Assembly: GCA_029204225.1 (NCBI GenBank) | Contig: MU832109.1 | Coordinates: 1-64,000 of the forward strand | Source: Diphasiastrum complanatum | Lineage: Eukaryota; Streptophyta; Lycopodiopsida; Lycopodiales; Lycopodiaceae | Length of the DNA: 64,000 bases | Reading direction: 5' to 3' | Part shown: positions 11,601 to 25,500 of the stretch, one piece after another | How the letters are laid out: the number at the start of each line of letters is the position of its first letter | Numbering within the stretch: position 1 is the stretch's first letter | Notes under the pieces: generated by a model | What the model saw: the letters and a program-made list of their open reading frames with translations, nothing else | The model's database searches: none | What the model was told of the DNA's origin: nothing | Translations under genes and position numbers: made by a program

Positions 11601-14600
11601 TTACCTTTTGCAATCAAGACATCCTTCCTTTTGATCATGCAAGCATCTCCATCAAATTCAACTTTGAAACCTTTACTTAGCAATTGACTCACACTAAGTA
11701 AATTCTTGGTAATGGAAGGTATGAACAAAACATGAACATTCCTATTTGTAGAGAGAGAACTAAGAATTGTGCCACTCCCTTTGATTGCACACTCACCATC
11801 ATTGGCCGTGTAGATCACCTTCTTGTCATCTTCATATGCCAACAAAGAAGTGAAGTACTCTTTGTGAAAGTCATGTGTGAGCTTGCACCACTATCAATCC
11901 ACCATGGATCTAGATCTCCATCATTAGCAAGCATACATGAAAGCATCATCATTTGAATTTTGAACATTCAAACCATCTTCATCATGAGTAAGATTACTTT
12001 GCTTGTCTCCTTGATCTCTCTTCTTCTTGTAGCACTCACTTGCAGAGTGTCCTTTGATGCCACAATAGAAGCACTTTAGCTTTGACCTATCTTTCTTTTT
12101 GCCATTTGAAGAAGCCTCCCCTTGATCTTGCCCTTTAGACCAGTTACTTTTGCTTTTGCCCTTGATGAACATAGCCTCCTCTCCAACTTGAGATGTTGAT
12201 GTAGATCCACCTCTTGCTTGAAGCCTATATTCTTCATTGATCAAGATTTCTTGAGGATCCATCAAACTTAGCAAAGTTCTTTGAATGCCAAGACTTTGTA
12301 CAATGTTAGCATGAGCATGCAACAAACCATTAAGAATAACTTGAACAAGCTCTCCTTCCTTAATGCTTTCATCAATTCAAGATTACTCATCATTCAAAGC
12401 TTTCATTCTCAAAACAAAATTATTTGGACTCTCTTCATTCTTTTGTAAACTTTGAAAGATTTGTTTTCTTAGAGTCAACGCTCTAGAAGTAGACTTGGAT
12501 TCATAAAGCTTTTTCAAAGCTTCCCAAGCCTCACTTGATGAAGTACATTTACCAACTTCTATAAGAAGTTCATTGGTAACATTCATCTTTATCATGTGTA
12601 GAGCTCTTTTAGCTCTCTAATCATACCTCAATTGTTCTTGTTGTGTTGATGGCCTCTCCTCCAAACTTACAACAATATCCAAAACATCATTCATCTCAAG
12701 AAGTGATTCCATCCTCACTTTCCACAATGAATAGTTGCTTGAGGTAAGCCTATCAACATGTATCCACTTGATGTAGCCATGTTGCAATGACTTGATCCTT
12801 CTCTTTCAACCTGATCCACTGCACAAAATACTCTTTTGAAATACAACAAATGTTTCCAAAAAGAAATCACAAAGATATGGAACCTCTCAATTCTCTTCTA
12901 GCACTTATATCTAGCAAATCAACACATAGAATGTAGAAATCTTGATCAACCTATGATCTATCCTCAATCTAATGACTCTTGCCACTTCCTAAAATTGAAA
13001 CACACTCTAATGAAGTTCAATAACCTCAAAAAATAGAGATAGGGTTTTGACAAAATCACAAAAGGTTGATTATTTCAAATTCTACATGCAATTGCTAAAA
13101 ACTTGATATAAAATCTTGCCTCAAGTGAGACCTTTCTAATGCATCCAAAATCGGCTATTTCCAGCAACTATGGTGTGAAATCGGAATTCCTCAAGTTCTT
13201 TGAACTGAAATGAGTTTTGATCTACAAAAGATCCAATCTACATATGCAAGAAACTTGATTTTTGAGTAGAAGTCAATCTAGCATGCTCTAGCATTGATAT
13301 TGTTGGAATGTAAATGGAATTGCTTACATTACCATAAGTTACTTTGACCCAAAAGGTCGAGAGTTGTGTAACCATGGTCATTTACTATATTAGGCCTACT
13401 AAACTTAGAGTTAGCTAAGTTAGTATGAAATTAACTTGGTAGGGACTCATGGGTCCACTAGGCCTAATTGTGACACTAAGTACCCCAACTTGACATATTG
13501 GAGGTACCTTATTCTTTCTATGTAACTTATAGAAAGTAGGATAGTCAATAGTCAAGTAGTTGGATAGCCAATAGTCATGAAGTTAGATAGTCATCTTGGG
13601 CTATATATATGTGTGCATCCCATTTGTATGAGACACTTTTGTAAGCAATACTGACTATTCTCCTTGGCTATCCACGAGTTTCTACAAGAGGGTTTCTAGC
13701 CATCTCTCTCTTTCTTTTGAGAATGCTTTGTGTGATTGAATAGTTAAGATCCTGGATCCTTAGGCTTCTATTTCCTACATGGTATCAGAGCCTTTAGGTG
13801 ATCATATTGCTTGCAGGAGGGCGACCAAGAGGAAGCTATCTTCTTCCCCTTTTGGTAGCAGAAAATCATCAAGCTGCTGATATTTGCAGGAGAAGAATCT
13901 GTTCATCTTCTTATAGCTTTTTTGCAGAAAATTGCAAGGCACCTTCACCTATTTGAGAGCTAGCAGTAGGGCGCCCATGCTCAAACCAATTGCATGTGAT
14001 CTTGACTCAATTACATGCTGAAAATTTCATATTTACTTCTTAAATGAAGATACATGTGTTTTACACACATTTCTTGCTGAAATTTCCCTGTTGGTGAGCT
14101 TGGAGTAGGGCGTTACCATTAGCTCTATATGCATATAGTGTGTACTTTTTTTAGCCACAAATTTCTGGTTTTGGTTTTGGCTTCATTCGAAGTCTACCTA
14201 TTTGTGAGCATTCTATTTTTTGTGCAAAAATCAGCCACCTACTTCATTACTTGTTGAGAAAATTGCATGTGGAGTATTGCAATCTATTGTGCTCATACTT
14301 TCAGCTGTGAGGTTGCTGCCTTTAGTAGATTTTGATTTGAAAAGTCTATTTCCTATTTACTACAAGCTGATTTTTCTGTTATGGCTAAAGAATCGGAGTC
14401 TATTGGTTCTTTATTTAATGAAAATAGGCTAGATGGCACAAACTATTCCTTGTGGTGCTACATGAAAAAGAACCTTCTAATTGCTAAAGGTTTGTGAGAA
14501 GTAGTTAAGGGTGACGAAGAGAGGCCGCCTACCTTGGCACCTATTACACCATCTAGAACAACTATTTCATCATCTACGGAGGTGTCTTCCGATGAGCAAA

Positions 14601-17600
14601 AGAAGTGGGATCGACGAGATGCACAAGCACATTCCGTCATTGCATTATCAGTGAAGAAAACTATCCTTCCTCATATTAAATCATGCAAGACTTCCAAAAG
14701 TGCTTGGGAGACTCTTGCCAAGATGTTTCAAGTAAAGAATGCGGCAAAAGTGGTATATCTTCGAAATCAACTTTCTATCTTGAAGATGCATGAAGGTGAT
14801 TTGCTTACAAACCACTTGACGAAGATCAAGGATCTTCGAGAGGAGCTTCTTAGTATTGATGAGGTGTTTGAGAACTCACAAATACTCTCAACTCTCTTCC
14901 TAATTCTTACCTTTCATTTGTGTCATCATTGAGCATTTCTCTTAGGGGACAACAAATCTCCTTCGACGAACTTGTTGGCTTACTTATTCAAGAAGAGCAA
15001 ACAAGGATCAACTTTGGTGAACAAGAAGATCAAGCTTTCTTTGCAAAAGACAAAGGCAAAGGCAAGTGGAAATGGAAGCCTTCTTTCAAAACTTCCAAAG
15101 ATGATCAAAAATCTAAGGAAGCTCAAGATCAAGGCTCCAAGAAAAAGGGTAAGTGCCACTATTGCAAGAAGTTTGGGCATCACATCAAAGAATGTAGGAA
15201 GAGGCTTGCAAAGGAAAAAGAGAAAGGTAACGATACAAGTACCGCAATCATTACTTTGGAACAACAATTTGGAAAGAAGGATAATCTTTTCAATAATGAT
15301 TATGCTTTGTCACTAATAATCTCATCTCTCCTCAAGACGAGATTTCTGCCACTTCAAATCTTGCTGGTTTTTTAGCAGGAAACAACTCATCTTCAGCTTT
15401 ACAAGTTGCGGTTTTTTCATCTATTGATTGGGTGATTGATAGCGGTGCCACACGCCATATGACTTATCACAAAGAAGTCTTCACAAAGCTTAAAAGTGCA
15501 TGATGGAAGCAAAGTTCAAGGTGTTGATAACACCTCTTATCCTATCAAAGGTATTGGAGTGATCCCCATTATCTTACCCAATGGTGAGGAGAAGTACATT
15601 CGTAATGTACTTTATGTTCCAAAAATAAAAAAGAATCTCATTTCGGTGTCTACAATTATGAACCAAGGATTGGTTGTGGAATTCAAAGAAGACAAATGTC
15701 TTATCAAAGACCCAAAGAGATCTCTTATGATCATTGCTTCGGAAACATTACGTGGTGGATTGTTCCTTATGGATACCTATGAGCGAAGAGCTTCATCATC
15801 TTTTTGTCTTGTTGCATCAAGTTCACATTCTTTGGAGTTGGCTGAATTATGGCATGCTAGGTTTGGATATCTCAACTTTGCTAGCTTGAAGATGTTGAAG
15901 AGATTCAATATGGTTAAAGACATTCCTAATATTGAGCATCCCGAAGGACATGTATGGAAAGGATGCATACTTGGAAAATTTCAAAGGCAAGCTTTTCCAA
16001 TTGATGGAACTATTCGAGTTGATGGCAAATTTGATTTGGTTCATAGTGATGTATGTGGTCCAACGAGGACCGAATCCATTGGAAGGTGTAAGTACTTTGT
16101 TACTTTTAATGATGACCTTTCAAGATTTACATGGATTTATCCTATGAAGGCAAAATCTGAAGTTTTTCAACGCTATAAGGATTTTCTAGCAATGATAGAA
16201 AATCAGTTTAGGCACTCTTTGAAGATCTTACGTACCGACCGAGGAGGGGCAATATATAAAGAATACGTTCGGTACTTATCTTCAAAGCAAAGGTATCCAT
16301 CATCAAATGACAACCCTTACACACCTCAACAAAATGGTGTTGTCGAAAGAAAGAATCGCACTATCATGGAGATGGCTCGATGCATGCTCAAGGCGAAGGG
16401 CCTACCTCACAAGTTTTGGGCTGAAGCGGTTATAACGGCGGCTTACATTAGTTATCGGTGTCCTACTAAAGCCTTGAAGGTATTAACTCCTTATGAAGTT
16501 TGGTATGGTAAGAAGCCTACTGTTTCGCACTTACGCATCTTTGGTTGCACGGCTTATGCTTTCATTCCCGATAAGCTAAGAACCAAGCTTGATGATAAAG
16601 GAGTTAAATGCATATTTGTTGGCTATAGTAGCGAAAGCAAGGGCTATAGGTTGTTTAATATGGATACTAATAAAATCATAGTGAGTCGTGATGTTCATTT
16701 TGATGAAAAGACCTCCAATGATGTTGCGCCCACTCATGTCATGAAAGGGGACTTCCCCCATGATGCATATCTTGAAATATTTCTAGATTTGGTTTTGCCA
16801 TCTGATCATGAAGATAAGGGACTGCTATCTACTTATAGTGGACAGCCCACTGGGCATATGCTACACATCCAAAGATGCGTACATGAGCCAGACTTAGCTT
16901 GTTGCCCCACCACACTTCATGTAGAGTAGTATAGGGAATGCCAACTTTCCCTGTCCTGTTTTGCATGTAGTTGGCTGTAGCTACTGCCTTAGCCCATAAC
17001 CATTTTGATGCCTTTGAATAGGCCATCATGCATCTCGCAGCCTCCATGAGAGTGCGCTTTCTCCTCTCTGCAACACCATTTTGCTGTGGTGTGTATGCGC
17101 TGCTGTCTTCAAATGAAGGATGCCTCGACTGGTACAAAACTTTGGAGATGTACTCGCCACCTCTGTCTGTCCTTAGCTGTTTGACTTTCTTGTCAGTCCA
17201 TTTCTCAGCCCAATTTACAAACTTTGTAAACTTGTCCAGTGCTTCTGACTTGTTGTGAATGAAGTACACAGTTGCAAACTTGCTGAAGTCATCAATGAAG
17301 GTGACATAATATCTTGAACTTCCCAAAGAGACTACATCAAAGGGTCCACAGATGTCTGAATGTACGAGCTGCAGTAGTTCTTTAGTCCTGAATGAGTTCC
17401 TGGTAAAAGGTGTAGATGACATCTTGCCTTTGTTGCATGTGTCATAGGACTTCAGACCTGTTGCATCCTTGATGCTAACGCCTGTGAATCCTCCATTCTG
17501 GCTAGCATTGTACAAAGCTACTGTATTCATATGACACAGTCTCCTATGCCATAGAATATCCATTGTCTCATGGATCTGATGAGCTTGTTGTAGGAACTCG

Positions 17601-19459
17601 TATCTGTAGGTGATACAGATTGCTCTTGCACTTGCCTTCTGTAATAAGACGAGTGGTTTTAGATTCAACCACTGTACATGAGTCACCTGTGAATGTGAGA
17701 GACATGCCTGGATCTACGATTTGTGCCACATATAGCAGATCTTTCTGAAGAGTAGGCACGTATAGGACATCATCGAGTATCCGAGTACCCTTTCTTTGCT
17801 ATTGGTGTCAGCAACAGTACTCTTGTTCCATTGACTTGATGTCTGGAACCATCTCCTAAAATTATATATCTGGAGGAGTCTGTTTCCTCAAAATCAGCAA
17901 TTATATGCTTTGTTGTCACGAAATGTGACGTAGCTCCTGAATCAAGAATTACTTCTTGTATATCAGCTTGTGATGTGGCACACACATTAGCGCACAAATA
18001 AGCAGCTGGATTTTTGTTGACTCTTTCTTCAGCCAACTCTGAGGATTCTGGTTCCTCTACGTAGGATGAGTTGTTGGAGTTCTCCCTTCTGCTTTGTGCT
18101 TTCTTGTTTCTTGGATTCTGATAGCAATCCACGGCAGCATGACCCATCTTGTGACAATGTATGCACTCTATCTTGGGATTTAGCCAACATGTGTCAACTG
18201 TGTGACCATCACGTCTGCATCTCATGCAAGTCTTGTTCTCACCACCTTGTTGTTTGTGCTTGCTCCTTCCTTTCCATCTGCCTTCCTGATCTCCCTCTTT
18301 CTGCTGACTCCGTTCTCGTCTCTGATCTGACTCCCTCTTAGGTTGAAACTTGTTCTTCTGTTCTTTGTTGCTGTAGAGAGCTTGATCTGACTCGTTCTTG
18401 TCATCATAGTGCTCACTAGCCTCTACTTCTTCTTTGATCTCAATTATAGCCTTCTCAAGAGTCATGTCAAGATCTTTGGCTAGTAGCGTCCGGGTTGTCT
18501 GGAACGATCTTGGTAGAGCACGCAGGAGGTATGTGAGCTGCTTCTCTTGTGAAACAGCATGTTTTGTTCCAGCATTGTGTAAGGAGAGGAACAGATTCTT
18601 CATCTTCCTAACGAAGGTTGTGAGTCCTTGCAATCCCATTGTAGATAGGTAAGCTGGTCTTCCAAGTGCATGATCTGATTACGTGACTAGGTTTCAAACC
18701 TTGCTTGCAGTGCATTTCACATATCTCTTGCATAATGATAGGAGCGAGGTCAAGAGTGATGCTATCTTCTATTGAAGATGATATGACAGCTACTGCTCTC
18801 TCATTTTTCTCCTTCCATTCACGAAGTTCTTTGCTTGTGCTGGCAGTCCCGTCTACCCGGGGCCATAAACCTTCTCCTCTCAAGATGAGGGAAGTCTTCA
18901 CTTTCCAGGCCAAATAATTTGACCCGTCTACCTCAAGAACTGTGCAAATCTTCAATTGGATGTTGCTGATTGAAGCCATAGTTTTGAATAACCAGGCTCT
19001 GATACCACTGAAGGAATCTTTTTGCAGCGCTTTGGCGTTTATGCTTTGATACCACTGATGGAAAGCTTTGAAGTGCACTGCTCTGATTCCTGATGTAAAG
19101 ATTAGATAGAGTCGATATTGGAGTTGCAGCTACTGCTACATACTACAACCTAACCTCTTCCAAGCCACAAACTGACACTGCAGTTCTGATATTAAATAAC
19201 AAACAATAGACAATGTTTAACATCATACAACATCTGAAAAACAGCGGAACTTGTAACTACTGTAAGCAAGCATCACGTCATTCACAGATTGCACACATCG
19301 GGCAGAATGCGGAAATCATCTATTATCATCAATAAGTTTTACATCAAAACTTTGGAGCGCTATCTGGATCCCAAACAGTGCGTTACTGCAAGAGTGTCTC
19401 TCTCTCTCACGAATAGCAAGGGTCGCTTACTAGCTCACACTCCTATTTCATCTCATCAA

Positions 19460-19546
<87 letters not shown>

Positions 19547-22500
19547 ATCCTATATATAAAAGAACGGAGAGATGATTAATTTAATCAACAATAATCAAAA
19601 GAAGTGTTTTACGTTAATCCTAACTACTTCTTGTTACCCGTCGTCGTCGTCCGTGCTTCGCATTGTTTGCTCTGGTGCTTCCCTGTGTCCATTCATGTAC
19701 CAGGAGTGTGAAGATGCAATGCTTTTGCAACCGCATGTTGACCACAGCTGAAGCCATTGCAGTTCCTTTGCGTTCCTTCGACGTCGTGAACTTCTGCCGT
19801 GTGAGTGTGAAGTCTTCATCAAAAGTTACCGTAGCCGTATACTGACTGCAACTGACGTTAGTGCAGTGCCTGGGCGGTCCATTTCCTTCATGTGTTGAAA
19901 CTGCACGTAGACTATATGGGTTGACCTACGGTGTCTCAGCGGTGCCTCGGCGGTATGTCCACTTCGCATAATGACCGCAGATAGACTAAATATGGAACTC
20001 CTGCGAAGTCTGAGCAGTGCCTCGGCGGAGTCTTGCGGTGCGTTAGGCGGAGCCTTGGCAGTATGCGGTGCCTCTGGCGGTATCCTGGCGATATGCGGTG
20101 CCTTGCGGTGCCTCTGGCGGTGCGGTTGCGGCCAAAGCCTGTTGGGCTTTTGCGTGTATTTCTGTAGACTGGTCACAAGATACGAAGGCTTTGACATTAG
20201 AAACCTTTAGTTTCTTCAAATTCTTCTGGCCCAATATAAAAAGGGACGTCCAACTATATGTAACTAGTTGCCACAAATGTCAAATTAACAAAGCAAAGCG
20301 TCTAAAGGCAAGCGGGTGGGTTGTTATAGCCATTAAAAATACCAGCTGGTAAATGGGAAGGTATTTTCATGAATTTTATAGTAGGTTTGCCCAAGACCCA
20401 AAAAGGTTATGATGTTATATGGGTCATAGTTGACCATTGACCAAAATGGCTTATTTTATTCCGACCAAAACAACCGTTACAGCTCCAAAGTTGATGAGGT
20501 TGTTTATAAACGGACTACTATCCCAATCATAATCAGTGATGGAGATAGTAAGCTTGATGGGGTTTTTGGAGATCAATAATCCATCACCTCCACACCAAAC
20601 TGAATATGAGTACTATAGACCATCCACAAACAAAAAGAGTAAACCAAGTGTTGGAAGATATGCTTCGAGCATAGATTAGCAAAAAGCAGACTAACTGGGA
20701 GTAATATCTTCCAATATTAGAATTTGCTTATAACAATGCCAAACATTCAGCTACGGGATACAGCCCATTTATATTGATGTCTGATTTTTAACCACACTCA
20801 CCCAACTATAGGGTTCAAACAAGAAAAAGTTGAAGCAACAAAAAACTTTTCGTAGAACATGCTAAAAGAAGCATTAAGCAAGCCCAGGATCAAGCAAAGC
20901 ATTATGCAAATCTACGTAGAGGGGATATTTGGTTCTCTCTTGGCGAGAAAGTCTTCCTTAGACTTCCAGCTAACTCTTTGTAGATTCCCTAGGTTGGCTA
21001 GCACATCTCCCAATATTCAGTTGAAAAGCAAGACAGATCAAAAGGTCTGCCGACCTCATAAAAGTTTTTAACTTTGCAACTATATATTTAATGAAGCAAT
21101 TCAATAACTATTTCTGGTTTATATGGGGTACAATGATTTGCCTAGGATGGCCAACCTTCCATTCGCATTGGCATGGTCATCTATGGAGATCTAGCAATCG
21201 TACACCCAATAACGACTATAGTACTACTACGTACAAAAATGCCAGACTATGACTTAAAGACATTAGCACTCAAGAGGATTTGTCAAACCAAGGAGAAATG
21301 TTTCTTTAAAAACAAAAAGCGTCACCCCATTAGTTTTTTTTAACAAATTTTCAGCAATATTGAATTTGATTGATGTAACTTCACAAGTAGAACCAAATCA
21401 CAAAGATTGTTTTTGTGAAAAGAATATAATGCAAATAAAAGAGTCATCGAAACATCACAGGCTATTGAGATCATCATACATAAACTTATGGGAATAAGTC
21501 TTAACTAGATGTAGCCACCTAGACAGGAAGAGAAGCTTCGAATCTACGTACTACTGTCTACATATGCTTCTATAAAAGACCACCAAGGACCTTAACTAGA
21601 AGGCTGAACTACAAGAGGACAATAAGGATCTTATGGTGGAACAAATCAACCCAACCAAACCTAGATCAATCGAATCTAGCCCCCAAGCTATAGACAACTG
21701 GCAATAACTCAATGGCAATAGGAGTGTGACCGCACTCTAGGAACATCTAGCCACCAAGCTCATCCCAATGATCCAAGTGAGAGGGTAACACCCAAGATTC
21801 TCCCTAACTAGAAGTGAACCAGGAAACATTTGTAGCCTAACTAGGCCACATCGGCCACTACCAGATGAGTCACTGCCAGTTCTATGCAAAATACACCATC
21901 ATAGGTTTTATGCCTCCACAAGCCATTAGTTAAGATAATATGTCACAAGGGCCCCAATCCTCACATCATCACATTTAATATAGAGGCTGAGGTGGCCCCC
22001 AATCACTTATAGGACTAACTCCATGGTCAGGTATGGCTAACTACGGTTAGTGCATGACATATTTCCCCCCTTAAACAAAGTTTTCTCCTCATAACCTAAA
22101 GTTAGAAGTTGTACCTAAGGCCATTCCACTGTTCCTTGAATCATCACTATTCAAATGGTCCTTCCATCAAACCAAATACTTGGTAACTATACAATTACTT
22201 AGTCGTTTATTACATAAATCAAGTATCCTTTCAAGTTCAAAAGTGATCCATTATTTGATTCCTCTTACAGGTCCAATTGATCTCCATCAAGATGGTGCTC
22301 TTCATGTAGATTCTTTTCGAATCTGTTTACATGAAAAACAAGCTCACTTGAGTTCCAATTGGTAAGCCAAAGTTTTGATCACGAGTTGACAATTTGTAAT
22401 GCTTGTTGATACACATTACTCTGAAATCCTTCAAAATTTTCAAATACCCAATTTTCATCAAGTCTAGCTAATCCACATTAGTTTCAATTTAGAATACATC

Positions 22501-25500
22501 TAGATAACTTCACCCTAAAGTTCCAATCTAGAACAACTTAAGGTTTCCCAAAATTTCACTACGTGAAGCTTTGAATTTTGGTCTGTGCTAAATATCCAAC
22601 TCCATCTGAGTTTGTAGGGAGTGTAGATTTATTGGTGAGCAGCCCTCCGCCTGTCAAAAAAAGTTGGAACAATAGATAGGTACCTAACTATGCCAAGTTG
22701 CTAGATTTAGATGCTTTCTACTCTTTTTCCTAACACTACTCCACTTTAACACTACCCATTCCTACACTAACCACACACACATCATGATTTTGAGTGAAAG
22801 AGAGGAAGAGAGATAGATAGAAACTATGGTTAGTTAAGGGCATGACACTTTCCTTCTGCTACAACCTGTTTTCCAGATGACTTGATCAATGTTTCAGCCT
22901 ACAACCAATGAAACATGCAACTTTCTTTTTTGAACGACCCTTTTTCTTTCTCAAAAAAGCTTTTCTCTCTCTAAACGTAGCTTAATTCTTGGGCTTTGAT
23001 ACCATAAGTTGGAAGCCTGTCCTCCTTCACTCATGAAACCAAAAGAGCCATTGCAAAGAATAAGACTCCTCCCTACCATAGCTCCCTCTGAATTTTGAAT
23101 TGTCTTATAGCTCTACCTCAGACCATATCAATGTTTTTTCAACCCGTTTGGTACATAGTTTTGAAACGCGTTTTGAAAAACGAGAGTTCCAAGTTCGAAA
23201 CAAGAAACGTTTTTAGGGTTTTCTTTTTTTTTGAGAATGTGCTTTTATGGGTTTTCGAGGTTTAGACATGTCATAGAAAGACTAGTACTAAGTAGATACA
23301 TCCAATTTCTATCTCCAACTTAGTGGCTTTAGTGCTTCCTGCGATAACGTTAAGTCATTTATCTTTTTAAGAAGCATGAACTTCTGGAGGGTTTTTTTTC
23401 GTTTTTTTTATATGTATCTATTTAGACATGGAATTTTGAACCATTTTTGTAACGTTTCCGGTTGTAAAATTTGTGTACTTGTTTTCTGAATTGGGGCATT
23501 CATACAGGCATTTTTTGGGGTGCTAGCTAAGGGGTGGGAAGGTGAGAGCTTGATAAAGACTCTTGGGCTGGAAAAGCCTACCCTACTAGCTTAGCAATGC
23601 TGCTGCACACGAGGAATGAAGTACATAAAGCACTGTAGCAAAAGGAATCTTTGTTTATGATTTTCAAGTTTCACCAGTCTTATAGACGAATCCTTGCTTT
23701 GGTGTAGATTGGGTTAAACGCATCCATGTTTGGTATTTTCTCTGTTGATCCGAACAGCATATATAGTCCCTCTCGGAGGTTCTCATTTCAATTGTTGGCC
23801 TGTTAGTTGCAGTTTTTGCATGTGTCATTTCCAAGTCCTCCTGAGTACTTTGCAAGCAATGTGCATATTTCTTGTTGTTACTAGTGGTTTCCCATTCATT
23901 CACACCTAGTTTGATGTGCTCAAAATATACGAGAGGTACCTCTGTGTCCTTTTTTTGGTTTGTCTATTTTGGCTTTGCAAGTTGCAATATTGCCTCTAAC
24001 TTGAGGTCGTATATGGTCCAATGTTGTATCGAAACGCGTTTCGAACAATGAAACTCGTTCAAAAGACCACGTTGGGAACGGGTCCGTTTTGAAATGTCAA
24101 ACAGACATTTCAAATGACTGGAAAATAAACGAACTTTTTTGCATTTCCGCGCGGTCCCGAGAGGTGAGTGTGAGAGAGTGTTTGCAGGATAGAGATAGCT
24201 CATATACTTTTGCACAGTCTCCTTTTTCTTAACTCAAACTCATGCTGATTTTGAATTACACGTTTCACAACAGACACCTTGTTTGCATGGCTGAATTTGC
24301 TTTAATATCAACATCACAATAAAACTTCAACAAAACATTGATACCTCAGCAACCTGAAGCTCGTGCAGCATGCTTTCAGTGGGAATTGTTAGGGTATTTG
24401 AAACATGGGCAGCCTGCATCGTCAAACTGGAAATTAAGGCACTACATTCATATAGAAAACCCAACAACCACTACACCTAACAAAAAACCCACTATCAAGT
24501 TTCAAATTGGTTCAAATTACAGACATAAAGATCAAGGGATTGGGAAATGTCGAGTTGCACTTTGCCAACCATCCTCAAGACGTTACCTGAAGGCACCAAT
24601 CATAACTGTGTTAACAATACTCATATACCAACAATTAAGGCACCCAAGTCCTCAAAAGTTGTTTTCATAATGACATATCTCAAGCATGTCATTTCCAAAC
24701 ATTTCATTTAAAAATGATCTCTTGCAGAAGATTATGGGCTTGCCATTAATTCATAAAGCATACTGTCTTACAGCTTACCAGCATTTTCATCATCCATCGG
24801 GCCATAATTGTTTATGAGATATTTCCCCATGTCTTGAACAGCCTCAGCGAAACCTGTAAATGTGAATAGTTAAGCGTTTGAGAGAAAATTTCTGCATGAT
24901 GGACTATAATGCATAAAAACATTTACTCTCTACAAAGATGAGAGAAAACTACGATATGATTGATATCCCACGACCACAGAAACAACTGAAATATAAAGGT
25001 GAATGACCACTTTTGCTAGAGCATGAACCAAACCAAGTACTTGATTGGATTTGATAAGGTGAAATAAGATGTTTTAATACAATTGGCACCCTCAAGAAAT
25101 CTCCATATTTGAGAACACGGAAACATCATATCAAAACTTCAAAAAGCACATAGATACACCTACATTCTACGCAAGAGTTTCAAGCTAAGAGAGGAAAGGA
25201 ATCATCTTGCCCTATCTATGAACATTGTGACACAAACATGAAGCACTAGAGAAATCCCATAAGGAAATAACAAAAGAGAAATGATACAAGATTACTAACT
25301 ATACCAATGGTAGGCACAAATACTTGGCATATGCACCCTTAGAGATGGGACAATCTACTTGTAGAATCAAAAGTAGAGAGCAACAGAATTCCTCCTCTCT
25401 AGCACACTCTTTCCTCACCCTGCACTTAGATAGGCACAAATACTAATGTGTCTCCCTTCTCCCTAAACCCTACATATATAGGTAGATAGGAGGGATGAGC

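Larger units (their letters stand above)
9117..13300 (-). mobile_element. Ty1/copia element C, degenerate, lacking RNase H
   Basis: Minus-strand order from 12790 downwards: gag, CCHC knuckle, protease/pre-integrase region, integrase, RT; then directly a polypurine tract and the 3' LTR. Many frameshifts split the pol frame. The gag start ATGGCTACATCAAGTGGATA is at about 12779. The 5' leader runs up to 13300, where copia B has inserted; the 5' LTR is not present. It lies inside copia A. Confidence 0.8.
13301..16850 (+). mobile_element. Ty1/copia element B, 3'-truncated sister of element D
   Basis: 5' LTR 13301-13779 (TGTTGGAATG...TTCCTACA), tRNA-Met primer site at 13780, leader, gag from ATG 14381, knuckle, protease and integrase to about 16840. 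It ends abruptly after 'acagcccact', where copia A sequence begins in opposite orientation. RT, RNase H and the 3' LTR are absent. The LTR and proteins are very close to element D (31808-37310). A TGA stop interrupts gag early, at about 14497. Confidence 0.9.
8168..20168 (-). mobile_element. Ty1/copia element A (outer element of the nest)
   Basis: Bounded by related LTRs at about 8168-9016 and 19134-20168. Between them, the minus-strand 5' half of a copia element (gag, two zinc knuckles, protease, integrase) runs from 18979 to about 16850. The rest of its pol is missing; copias C and B occupy that space. It sits within gypsy G1's integrase: G1 reads up to 8167 and resumes just after 20168. 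No matching target duplication is visible, and about a dozen G1 codons appear lost at the site. Confidence 0.75.
5454..24344 (-). other. Intron 5 of the BAR-like gene (18.9 kb, retroelement nest)
   Basis: Bounded by exon 5 (donor at 24344) and exon 6 (acceptor at 5454). About 6.3-21.1 kb is occupied by gypsy G1 and copias A, C and B, listed separately. The stretch 5454-6326 holds nothing I can name. Confidence 0.75.

Noticed and set aside
15777-16044. Minus-strand frames repeated at 34587-34854
   Set aside because: Antisense shadows of the integrase frames of copias B and D; they recur because the elements are related.
19289-19579. 96-codon plus-strand open frame
   Set aside because: Mostly Ser-Leu translation of the TC microsatellite in an LTR.
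22991-23004. A full copia element at 21-23 kb
   Set aside because: Only a primer-like site was found; no LTR pair or gag/pol protein nearby.
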